Part shown: positions 7,435 to 15,653 of the stretch, piece after piece | Numbering within the stretch: position 1 is the first letter of the stretch | How the letters are laid out: each line of letters opens with the position of its first letter | Assembly (NCBI GenBank): GCA_044869805.1 | Contig: JBIOXV010000082.1 | Location: 1 to 64,000, forward strand | Direction: 5' to 3' | DNA: 64,000 bases | From: CAWDVR01 sp044869805 | Lineage (GTDB): Bacteria > Acidobacteriota > Thermoanaerobaculia > Multivoradales > SZUA-115 | Translations under genes and position numbers: made by a program | The notes under the pieces: generated by a model | The model's database searches: none | The model's input: only the letters and a program-made list of their open reading frames with translations | Told to the model about the DNA's origin: nothing

Positions 7435-10400
7435 TCAGGACTCCGAGGGAGGCAGAGCCTGCGCCTCCTGGGCAGGGAGGAGGTCGCTGAGAGTGGAGGG
7501 ATCTTCGAGGCCGCGGAGGATGGCTTCGAGGATCATGGCCTGATCCAGCTTGAGATCACTGAGAAGTGCCTCTTCCTCGCGCTCACCGGCGAGAACTTGG
7601 TCGAGCGCGTCGGCAAGCGCGCTCCAAGTTGCGCCGCCCCTTCGCATCTCAGCCTGATGCTGTGCAAGGACATCTCTGGCATGCGGCTCCCCCGTGCAGG
7701 CGGCGACCGCGACAAAGATCAATTTCGCTCGTTGCTGTAGCCCAGACCGCGTCCCTGCAAAGTTGCGCTTGGTCTCGCGGGCGAATAGCCGGTGGTTGCG
7801 GGCTTGGGCTCGAAGCTCTGACTGCCTGGTCGGGTCGGAAGCCAGCTCGGCTTCCTGCTCCGAGATTTGGGCGAGGAGGTAGCGGGTCTTCCAGATTTCT
7901 GCCGCGCCAGGGTCGAGGTTCTCGGTTACCGCCAGCGCTTCCTCTGCGAGGCGCCGCGCTTCCGAAAGGCGCCCGGGTAGCCTCTCCAGAAGTTGCGCTA
8001 GGTTGGAGAGTGCGCGCCCCACAGGAAGCCAATCCCCCAGCTTCTTGCCGCCGTCGATCGCCTTCCGAAACCAATTCTCCGCGGCCTCTAGCTTGCCGGC
8101 ACCAAAGTTGACGATTGCCAACTGGTTCCATGTCTGCGCGGCGCGGGCGAGCCTCCCCAGCGCTTCCGTGATCCGTGCCGACTCCCGATAGTGGCGCTCC
8201 GCCTCCTCCCACTGCCCCGCCGATTGGAAGGCCATCCCGAGCTGGTGCCACGCCGCGGCTTCGCCGTCCGGCTCGCCCAGCGCCTGGAACAGCAGGAGAG
8301 CGGCCCGGTACCGCTTCTCCGCTTCGCCCGGTTTGCCCTCGCGCAGCGCGAGCGCGCCTAGCTGTGCCAGAACGACCGCCTCGCCCCTGCTGTCCCCGCC
8401 CACCTCCGTTTTTACTATTAGCGATGCTTCGTATGCCTCGCGGGCCTTGGCGTACCTCCCCTGGAGCGCGAGCGAATCAGCGAGGTCGGTCAGGCACGTC
8501 CCGCGCAGCCGCTTAACGTCGTCAGTCGGATCCAGCTTCTCGAGCACAATGATGGCCTCTCGCTGGCTCTCAGCGGCGAGGTTTGGGAGGCCGCCGTCGG
8601 CGAAAGCCCGGCCCAGGCGAGCCAAGGTCGCGGCTCGGTTATAGGTCGGCCGCTCGCCCTGACCCTTCAGCAAGTCCCCAAAAACCTGCGCCGCCTCGGT
8701 CACCCGGCCCTCCTGGAGCAGTTTCTCCCCTTGGTTCGATTGCGCCAGGAACCAGGCTGGCGACCCCACCTCACTCGCCGTGGCCTGCGCCCTGGCGACG
8801 AGGGCCTCGGACTCCTTGCTGAGCCCGAAGACTCTGCCCAGGAAGTGATTCGCACTGTCCGCGAGGTCCACGGCATCCGCGTCGCCAGCATCCAAGGCCG
8901 CATGCACGGCGTGAAGCAAGTTCGGCAGCTCCCGCAGCGCGATGGCCCGCGCTTGGTGGGGCGTACGGCGGTCCTCACTGTAGAGATAGTTCGCCAGAGC
9001 GTGGTACCGCTGGAGGTGAGCCGCGCTCAGCCGTGCTTGCTCGTCCGTTCTCACCTGCGCCCAGAGCATCGGTGCGAGGGTAGGGTGGAAGCGAAGGAAG
9101 GGCATGCTTACTCCCGGTAGGTCCTCCGCCTCGATCAACGCCGCCGCTTCCAACCGCGCCCGGAGCGCGCTCCACTCACCTTCGGCGATCTCCGCAATCT
9201 GCACCAGCATGTTCTCCATCGCCCCACCCTGGAACACCCCCAACCTCGGCAGCAGCCTACGCGCACCTTCGTCCAGGCGGTCGAGGGAGAGCTCCAGGGA
9301 AGCTAGTAGCCCTGCGGGCGTGTTCTCGTTCAACGCGCTTCCATCACCCGAAGGCCCCGCGGCAAGCAGATGCTCCAGCCGCTCGCCCAACTCGGTGGGA
9401 CTGCGCGTCTTGAGCTGCTGGGCGAGGACGCGGATCGAGAGCGGATGAAACCGTACCCGATCGAAGAGGTCGATCAGCTCCTCGCGCTTCGGCTGCCGCA
9501 AGGTCGGCGCAGGCGGCAGCTTCGAGAGCTCGGCGAACCACTCGAGGGCGTCGGCTGGGGCCCGGCGGCTTCCTAGTCCATCGAGCTGGATGCGCTGGTG
9601 GACGAGCGTTCCCTGGACGCGGTACTGCGCGTGGCCGAACTCAGGCCGGCGGGTGGTGCAGAGCACGCGCGAGCCGCCGGCCTCGGACCAAGCGACGGCC
9701 GCATCCAGCAGCTCCTGCAACGGCTCGGGAGCCAGGGATTCGAGGTTGTCGAGGATGACCAGGGTGGGGATCTTCCGCAGCAGCTCCGTGGCCGCGGAGG
9801 CGTCGAGCAGGCTCTCTCCCAGCACCGAGCCGAGAGTGGTGACGGCCATGTGTGCGGCATCGAGGCCCTGGAAACGCGAGTAGTCTACGAGCACCGCCGC
9901 CTGGAACTGGCCGGTGCGGGTGAGCCAGCGGCCGGCTTCGAGGGCGAGCGCGGTCTTGCCCTGGCCACCGAAGCCGGTGACGGAGATGCGGCGGGCCTTG
10001 GCGGCGAAGGCGCGTTCGATCTGCCACAGCTCGCGCCGGCGGCCGAAGAAGCCGGCCTCGGGGGCGGGAGGGAGGTTGGAGGCGCCCCTCACCCCAGCCC
10101 TCTCCCCGCTGTCGCGGGGCGAGGGGGCCGGAGGGGAGTCTGCCTTGCCCAGGTCCTCTGCGCGGGGCGAGGCCGTCGGAGCGGGAGCCAGCAGCCGGCC
10201 GTCGTCTCCACTCTGGTACAGAGCCGGCAGGAACCAGTCGTAGAGCTTCAGCCACTCGCGGTCCGGGCCGCGTTGAACTTCGTACTTTTCCGGGTTGTTA
10301 AAGAGATGTCCTCTCGCGTTGTCCAGAGCCTCCCCCAGGCTTTTCTGGCGCGACAGCTGTTTGTACAGCTCACCGAACAGCGCTCGGGTGGTCGGCACCA

Positions 10401-11454
10401 GCACGGAATGGGTCATCGCCAGGACCGAGGGGATGCCGGTGGCGGTGAGCCGCGCGGCGACGCTCCCCATGGGACGCTCGCCCTCGTCGTCCTCGCCGAT
10501 GGCAGCGGACTGGCAGGCGGAGAGCACCACCAGCGACACGCGGTGGCGGTGCAGGTTGGCACCGAGCTTTTCGGCCGAGACGAAATCCGGCCGGACGTCT
10601 TCCTTCTCGAACAACAGATAGCCGGTGTTCGGTGGGTGCTCGCTCTCGTCGGCTGATCCGGTCGCGGCCCCGCGCAGCAACTCCGCACCGCTCGGGGACC
10701 GGGAGCCCTGCCGCGCCTCGAATCTCCCGGGCAGGCCACCCTCGCGGTCGAAGATGCCGTGACCATCGAAGTGAAGGATCTCGACCGGCGGCAGAGTCGT
10801 GTCCTCCAGCCTCTGGACCAGGGCATCCAGGGTCGGCGGGCGCAGGAACTCCCAGCTCACTCGGCCGGGGGCGTGCTCGTCGAGCGCGTCCAGCACTGCG
10901 CCAGGGTCAGCTCGCGGGTCGAGGAAGCTGGTGCCCTCAGGACGGCTGACCACGAACAGCAGGTGCAGCCGCTCCTTCGCCACCATCGCGAACGGCTTGC
11001 GGCCAAGAGTGGCTCCGGCGATGGTGCGACGTACGCTGATGCGCGGCGTCTCGCGGAAGAGGAAGACCTCGCCCTCGCCGGTCTCGTGCAGCAGCTCCCA
11101 GGGCAGGGCGAGGATCGCCGGGTGCTCGGCGGAGATCGTCAACAGGCGGGCATCGTCCTCGGCATCCTGAAATCGGTCGAAGAGCCGGCGCGCGGCGTGC
11201 TTGCCCTCACCTTCGAACACCGCGTCGAACAGCCGCTTGCCCCACACCGGCAGCAGCGCCCGGATGCGTGCAGCCTCGGCATCGTCCGGATCCCCCAAGG
11301 AGTGGGCGCCGTAGGTCTCGACGTACCAGCGGAGGTCGTCGCGATCGCGGTCCCTGAAGGGATTGGAGAACGGCAGCGAGCCTGACTCGACGCCATCCAG
11401 GCGCACCTCCACCTGATCGGCGTCCGCGAAACGCAGGTTCAGCTCGACGGGCAT
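7435..11454 (-). CDS. CHAT protease - NTPase (STAND) - TPR protein
   Basis: A 1339-residue cytoplasmic protein with no signal peptide. Residues about 100-415 form a CHAT caspase-like peptidase with the dyad in HFDGHG (His232) and LSACQSA (Cys314). A Pro/Ala-rich linker (420-465) leads to an NB-ARC/STAND-type ATPase with Walker A GFGGQGKT (Lys500) and Walker B TLVILDN (564-570). The C-terminal third (about 850-1230) is a run of TPR repeats. STAND proteins of this shape sense a signal through the repeats, oligomerise with ATP and activate the effector, here a protease. It stands alone beside toxin-antitoxin genes, so a role in defence or programmed death is plausible but not shown. The linker is partly encoded by a repeat element. 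Confidence 0.92.
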   Translation of the reverse strand: MPVELNLRFADADQVEVRLDGVESGSLPFSNPFRDRDRDDLRWYVETYGAHSLGDPDDAEAARIRALLPVWGKRLFDAVFEGEGKHAARRLFDRFQDAEDDARLLTISAEHPAILALPWELLHETGEGEVFLFRETPRISVRRTIAGATLGRKPFAMVAKERLHLLFVVSRPEGTSFLDPRADPGAVLDALDEHAPGRVSWEFLRPPTLDALVQRLEDTTLPPVEILHFDGHGIFDREGGLPGRFEARQGSRSPSGAELLRGAATGSADESEHPPNTGYLLFEKEDVRPDFVSAEKLGANLHRHRVSLVVLSACQSAAIGEDDEGERPMGSVAARLTATGIPSVLAMTHSVLVPTTRALFGELYKQLSRQKSLGEALDNARGHLFNNPEKYEVQRGPDREWLKLYDWFLPALYQSGDDGRLLAPAPTASPRAEDLGKADSPPAPSPRDSGERAGVRGASNLPPAPEAGFFGRRRELWQIERAFAAKARRISVTGFGGQGKTALALEAGRWLTRTGQFQAAVLVDYSRFQGLDAAHMAVTTLGSVLGESLLDASAATELLRKIPTLVILDNLESLAPEPLQELLDAAVAWSEAGGSRVLCTTRRPEFGHAQYRVQGTLVHQRIQLDGLGSRRAPADALEWFAELSKLPPAPTLRQPKREELIDLFDRVRFHPLSIRVLAQQLKTRSPTELGERLEHLLAAGPSGDGSALNENTPAGLLASLELSLDRLDEGARRLLPRLGVFQGGAMENMLVQIAEIAEGEWSALRARLEAAALIEAEDLPGVSMPFLRFHPTLAPMLWAQVRTDEQARLSAAHLQRYHALANYLYSEDRRTPHQARAIALRELPNLLHAVHAALDAGDADAVDLADSANHFLGRVFGLSKESEALVARAQATASEVGSPAWFLAQSNQGEKLLQEGRVTEAAQVFGDLLKGQGERPTYNRAATLARLGRAFADGGLPNLAAESQREAIIVLEKLDPTDDVKRLRGTCLTDLADSLALQGRYAKAREAYEASLIVKTEVGGDSRGEAVVLAQLGALALREGKPGEAEKRYRAALLLFQALGEPDGEAAAWHQLGMAFQSAGQWEEAERHYRESARITEALGRLARAAQTWNQLAIVNFGAGKLEAAENWFRKAIDGGKKLGDWLPVGRALSNLAQLLERLPGRLSEARRLAEEALAVTENLDPGAAEIWKTRYLLAQISEQEAELASDPTRQSELRAQARNHRLFARETKRNFAGTRSGLQQRAKLIFVAVAACTGEPHARDVLAQHQAEMRRGGATWSALADALDQVLAGEREEEALLSDLKLDQAMILEAILRGLEDPSTLSDLLPAQEAQALPPSES
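10081..10137. repeat. Palindromic repeat translated inside the CHAT gene
   Basis: A GC-rich element with core CTCTCCCCGCTGTCGCGGGG whose reverse complement, with few changes, is also found between udk and the next gene at 53656-53710. Here it keeps the reading frame and encodes the linker SPRDSGERAGVRGA between the CHAT and NTPase parts. Confidence 0.75.
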
Positions 11455-11553
11455 ACTCGCGCATGGTAGCGAGAGGACTTCTCATGTTCAAATTAAAAAG
11501 TGTAGAACAATCAAACTCAAGTCTGAGGGCCTATGCTCGGATAGTCTCCCTCG

Positions 11554-12636
11554 ATGCTCCTCCTCTACGGCGCCAACGGCTACACCGGCGAGCTGATCGC
11601 CCGCGAGGCGGTGCGGCGCGGGTTGAGCCCTGTCCTTGCGGGCCGGAACGCCGAGGCGGTGGCCACGCTCGGGGCCGAGCTCGGCCTGCCCTCCCGGACC
11701 TTCGGCCTTGATGATGTCGCCGCCCTGCGCCAGGGGCTCTCTAGCGTCTCCGTCGTGCTCCACTGTGCCGGGCCGTTCGTGCAAACCAGCGGGCCGATGG
11801 TCGAAGCCTGCTTCGAGGGGCGGGCCCACTACCTCGACATCACGGGCGAGATCGCGGTCTTCGAGGCGGTGATGAGGCAGGCCGCCCGTGCCAAGGAGCG
11901 TCGGGTGGTGCTTCTTCCCGGCGTGGGTTTCGACGTAGTCCCCTCGGATTGTCTGGCCGCGCGGCTGGCCCAGGCGCTGCCGGACGCGACACACCTCGAT
12001 CTCGCCTTCGTGAACGCCGGCGGTGCGTGGAGCCGCGGCACGCTCTCGACGATGATCGGCGGCCTGGCCGGTGCCTCGGGCCGGACGGCCGGAGCCGTGC
12101 GACGCGACGGCCGCATCGTGCCCGTGCCGCTGGCGCACGAGTCCCTGGAGATCGAGCTGCCCGTCGGCCGCCGCACGGTGATGACCATCCCCTGGGGTGA
12201 CGTCTCGACGGCCTACCACTCGACAGGCATCCCCAACATCCGCGTCTTCACCGGGGCTCACCCTCGCTCGGTGCGGCGCCTGCGGGCGCTCCGGCCCCTG
12301 CTGCCTGTGCTCGGCTGGAAGCCCGTGCAACGGACTCTGCTGGCCTGGGTGCGCTCGCGGGTCACCGGCCCGGACGAGGCGGCGCGGTCCGCCGGGAAGG
12401 TCTACCTCTGGGGCCGGGCCCGTAACGCCGAGGGCACCGAGGTCACGGCGACGCTCATCACGCCCGAGGGCTACACGCTGACGGCGCTGTCCGCCGTCGA
12501 GTGCCTGCGTCGGGTCGACGCCGGCGAGGTCGCACCCGGCGCCTGGACTCCTTCGCGGGCCTTCGGCGCCGGCTTCGTGGCCACGCTGCCGGGGGTCGAG
12601 CTCGGCGAGCTCGTCCGGCGGGAGCGCTCGCGCTGA
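11554..12636 (+). CDS. Saccharopine dehydrogenase-like NAD(P)-binding protein
   Basis: 360 residues beginning with a Rossmann nucleotide-binding motif (LLLYGANGYTGELIAREAV) and containing VLHCAGPFVQTSGPMVEACF, HYLDITGE and LLPGVGFDVVPSDCLA. These are typical of the saccharopine dehydrogenase / trans-acting enoyl reductase group, cytoplasmic NAD(P)-dependent oxidoreductases of varied substrates, some linked to lipid synthesis. Nothing nearby identifies the substrate. It is divergent from the large CHAT gene across an unusually AT-rich 99-base gap that probably carries both promoters. Confidence 0.85.
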   Translation: MLLLYGANGYTGELIAREAVRRGLSPVLAGRNAEAVATLGAELGLPSRTFGLDDVAALRQGLSSVSVVLHCAGPFVQTSGPMVEACFEGRAHYLDITGEIAVFEAVMRQAARAKERRVVLLPGVGFDVVPSDCLAARLAQALPDATHLDLAFVNAGGAWSRGTLSTMIGGLAGASGRTAGAVRRDGRIVPVPLAHESLEIELPVGRRTVMTIPWGDVSTAYHSTGIPNIRVFTGAHPRSVRRLRALRPLLPVLGWKPVQRTLLAWVRSRVTGPDEAARSAGKVYLWGRARNAEGTEVTATLITPEGYTLTALSAVECLRRVDAGEVAPGAWTPSRAFGAGFVATLPGVELGELVRRERSR

Positions 12637-12870
12637 CGCCCCCGGCAAGTACATAGAAGCTCTCGCCAGGTCATAAACCTCCGCCTTCGTCCGCCGCGGA
12701 GCCCCGCCATCGAAGGGCCCTCAGGCCCGCGCGAGCGGTCCTGGCGTCACTCCCTCCGGCTCGCGGAGCCTGGAACGCGGCTTGCGACATCTTCGGATTT
12801 TTCTCTGCGCAACCACTTTGCGCGGCTCACGAGATCGCCGGCGTTCCTGGCGGTCGGAAGGAGGAGAACC

Positions 12871-12975
12871 ATGTTCGACGGACTGCGTTGCTGCCGCGGC
12901 AGGCTGGCCGCGGCCGGGCTGTGGATGGTCGCGTTGTTCTTCGCAACGCCCCGCCACGCCTGGGCCCAGGGCTGA
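12871..12975 (+). pseudogene. Signal-peptide leader cut off by an in-frame TGA
   Basis: A 34-codon frame (FDGLRCCRGRLAAAGLWMVA, then LFFATPRHAWAQG) with an AGGAGG site just upstream forms a convincing Sec signal peptide ending in an AWA cleavage site. It stops at TGA (12973-12975) and is in the same frame as the following outer-membrane protein, whose first ATG is 13 bases further on. It is best read as the true N-terminus of that gene, broken by a nonsense codon. Confidence 0.7.
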
Positions 12976-12987
12976 GTCGCCGCCCGA

Positions 12988-13971
12988 ATGGACACGCCCG
13001 TGCTCGGCGTGCAGGACAATTACGAGGGACCCAACAAATGGCAGGTTTCGACCACCTGGCGCTTCCAGCGCTCCGACCGCCACTTCGTGGGCTCGGACGA
13101 ACAGGAGGAGCGGCAGGAAGAGGGCAGCGAGGTCGTCAACACGATCAACCTCGCCGAGATCGGTATCCGCTACAACGCCAGCCCCAGGTGGAGCATCTCG
13201 CTCGGCATCCCCTACCTGATGGCCGAGCGCTCGAGCGCAAACCGCGGCCCGGACCGTGAGATCGTCAACCGCAGCACCACCCAGGCGCGCGGCCTGGGAG
13301 ACATCACCCTGGTGGGCCGCCGCCTGCTCCGCGACCCGGCCACGCAGCCGGCCGGCAACATCTCGCTCGGCCTCGGGATCAAGCTGCCCACCGGCGCCAA
13401 CAACGTGATCGACACCCGCCGGCGGCTGGTCAACGGCCAGTTCGTCAACAGTGTGGAGACGGTAGATCAGTCGATCCAGCCGGGGGACGGCGGCCTCGGC
13501 TTCCTGCTCGAGTTCCAGGGCTCGCAGAGCCTCGGCGGCAGTGGTTTCGTGGGCTACCTCTCGGCCGGCTACCTGCTCAACCCCGAGGAGGACAGCGGAG
13601 TGGCGACCTTCCGCAACAACCCGGGCGAGGAAACCATGTCGGTCGCCGACCAGTACCTGGCCCGGCTCGGGGTGGCGTACTCGAACGCTTCCTGGAAGGG
13701 ATGGGGTGCGAGCCTGGGCGGGAGGCTCGAGGGAGTGCCGGTCGAAGACCTGATCGGCGGCAGCGAGGGCTTCAGGCGACCGGGCTACGCCGTCTCGGTG
13801 GAGCCCAGCGTGAGCTACAGCAGGGGCCCTCACAGCTTCTCACTGGCGATCCCCTACGCGCTCTACCGCAACCGCACGCGCAGCGTTCCCGACCGCGCCA
13901 TCCCCGGGCGGCACGGCGACGCGGCCTTCGCCGACTACATCATCATGGTCGGCTACTGGCGCAAGTTCTGA
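12988..13971 (+). CDS. Putative outer-membrane beta-barrel protein, N-terminus interrupted
   Basis: 327 residues rich in alternating strands (WQVSTTWRFQRSDRHFVG, INLAEIGIRYNASPRWSISL, SLGLGIKLPTGANNVID, SYSRGPHSFSLAIPYALYRN) and ending YIIMVGYWRKF with terminal phenylalanine, as in outer-membrane barrels of the MetA-pathway/phenol-degradation type. From its first ATG it has no signal peptide. The signal peptide lies in the same frame immediately upstream, behind a TGA. Unless that stop is read through or is a sequencing error, the product would not be exported. No specific function recognised. Confidence 0.7.
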   Translation: MDTPVLGVQDNYEGPNKWQVSTTWRFQRSDRHFVGSDEQEERQEEGSEVVNTINLAEIGIRYNASPRWSISLGIPYLMAERSSANRGPDREIVNRSTTQARGLGDITLVGRRLLRDPATQPAGNISLGLGIKLPTGANNVIDTRRRLVNGQFVNSVETVDQSIQPGDGGLGFLLEFQGSQSLGGSGFVGYLSAGYLLNPEEDSGVATFRNNPGEETMSVADQYLARLGVAYSNASWKGWGASLGGRLEGVPVEDLIGGSEGFRRPGYAVSVEPSVSYSRGPHSFSLAIPYALYRNRTRSVPDRAIPGRHGDAAFADYIIMVGYWRKF

Positions 13972-13984
13972 GGATCGAGAGCCT

Positions 13985-14008
13985 CCGGCCCGGGCCGTTC
14001 TGGGCCGG
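13985..14008 (+). terminator. Possible stem-loop terminator
   Basis: CCGGCCC (13985-13991) and GGGCCGG (14002-14008) pair perfectly over a 10-base loop shortly after the outer-membrane protein stop. There is no T-run, so intrinsic termination is uncertain. Confidence 0.35.
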
Positions 14009-14144
14009 GGGCTGCTCGAGCGACCCGAGCGCCGTCACCTCTGCGGAGTGAGGAATCTGGGCCGCGCGTCCGTCTAATTCCTGCAAGCGCGCTGCGGCGG
14101 CGAAAGCCATCGCTGCATGACGCCAGGCGCTGCAAGGAGCCGCC

Positions 14145-15608
14145 ATGCCGGACGCGATCCTCTTCTGGAACGAAGTCGCCCTCGAGGCCAACCGCATCAG
14201 CCACACTCGAAATCCCAAAGAGCAGGCCGGGCCAACGCTCAGCTCCCGCGCCCTGGCCATCGTCCACTTGGCCATGTACGACGCCTACGCCGCGATCGTT
14301 CCCGCGGCCGGCGGACCCTACCTTCCGGGTCTACCCGCTCCGCCGGCCGGGGCGTCGGCCCAGGCAGCGGTAGCCGGCGCGGCCAGCACCACGCTCTCGG
14401 CGCTCTTTCCGAGCCAGCGAGGCTTCTTCGCCCTCAAGCTGATCGAGGCGGGCGGGGTGAACGATCCTGGATTCGACTTCGGCCGCCAGATCGCCCACAT
14501 CCTGCTTGCCGGCCGCGCCAAGGACCCCGACGCCGGCGACACCGGATGGGTCGCTTCGCCGGCACGCGGCAAACACCGGCCGGACCCCGACAACCCGCTG
14601 CAAGGGTTCCACGGGCCGTTTTACGGCCGCCGCTCGCCCGGGTTCGCCATCACCAAGCGCCACACCCTCGCCAAGCCGTTCTTCAACAACCCCAAGTACC
14701 AGAGCGCGCTGCGGCAAGTCCGCGGCCTCGGGATCGCGCCCGAGCTGATGGGAACGTTGCCGAACATTCCCGCGCGGACGGCCGAGCAGACGGTGATCGG
14801 CCTCTACTGGGGCTACGACGGCGCGATCGGCCTCGGCACGCCGCCCCGCCTGTACAACCGGATCGTCCGCCGCATCGCGATCGACCGCAAGAACACCGAG
14901 GCGCAGAACGCCCGCCTGTTCGCGCTGGTCAACGCCGCGATGGGCGACGCCGGGATCCTCGCCTGGGGCGAGAAGTACCGCTACGACTTCTGGCGGCCGG
15001 TGGTCGGCATCCGCGAGGACGATTCGTCGATGGGCCCCGGAAGCGCCACGGCCGGCAACAAGCTCTCGAAGGACACCGACGCCGGCTGGCTGCCGCTGGG
15101 AGCCCCCGCCACCAACTCGATGAACCCGGAGTTCGCCGTCAAGACCGAGCCGGTCTACCCCTGCAACCACTCGCTGTCCGGCCGCATGAAGAACTTCACC
15201 CCGCCGTTCCCGGCCTACCCGTCGGGCCACGCCACCTTCGGGGCCGCGGCTTTCCACATCGCGCGCCTGTTCTACGGCGTGAAGAAGGGCGACCGCAAGA
15301 ACGACAAGCTCTTCGACAAGCTCGACTTCGTGTCGGAAGAGCTCAACGGCATCAACCAGGACAACCGGGGCACGGTGCGCCCGCGGCACCTGCGCGACTT
15401 CCCCGGTGGGCTGTGGGAGATGATCATCGAGAACGGGCTGAGCCGCATCTACCTCGGGGTGCACTGGAACTTCGACGCCTTCGCGCTCGACGACAGCGGC
15501 AAGCCGGACCTGTCGCAGAATGTCGGCGGGGTGCCGCTGGGCCTGACGATCGCCGAGGACATCTTCGGCAGTGGGATGAAGAAGTCGCCGGTCGAACCGG
15601 AGGAATGA
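14145..15608 (+). CDS. Vanadium-dependent haloperoxidase / PAP2-type phosphatase
   Basis: 487 residues of the vanadium haloperoxidase superfamily. The vanadate (or phosphate) pocket motifs are in order: KYRYDFWRPVVGIRE near 276 (Lys and Arg), PAYPSGHATFGAAAF near 357 (Ser-Gly-His) and SRIYLGVHWNFDAF near 433 (Arg and catalytic His). Family members oxidise halides with hydrogen peroxide or act as acid phosphatases. The motif spacing and length favour the haloperoxidase branch. No signal peptide is obvious from the chosen ATG, which has an AAGGA site just upstream. A short convergent gap of 45 bases separates it from the next gene. Confidence 0.88.
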   Translation: MPDAILFWNEVALEANRISHTRNPKEQAGPTLSSRALAIVHLAMYDAYAAIVPAAGGPYLPGLPAPPAGASAQAAVAGAASTTLSALFPSQRGFFALKLIEAGGVNDPGFDFGRQIAHILLAGRAKDPDAGDTGWVASPARGKHRPDPDNPLQGFHGPFYGRRSPGFAITKRHTLAKPFFNNPKYQSALRQVRGLGIAPELMGTLPNIPARTAEQTVIGLYWGYDGAIGLGTPPRLYNRIVRRIAIDRKNTEAQNARLFALVNAAMGDAGILAWGEKYRYDFWRPVVGIREDDSSMGPGSATAGNKLSKDTDAGWLPLGAPATNSMNPEFAVKTEPVYPCNHSLSGRMKNFTPPFPAYPSGHATFGAAAFHIARLFYGVKKGDRKNDKLFDKLDFVSEELNGINQDNRGTVRPRHLRDFPGGLWEMIIENGLSRIYLGVHWNFDAFALDDSGKPDLSQNVGGVPLGLTIAEDIFGSGMKKSPVEPEE

Positions 15609-15653
15609 TGGTCAGCCGGGGCCGGCAGTGCGCGCGAACCCGGCTCTCCCGCC

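Noticed and set aside
12973..12975. TGA as a selenocysteine codon
   Set aside because: It sits at a signal-peptide end, no SECIS-like hairpin was seen directly after it, and no selenoprotein family matches.
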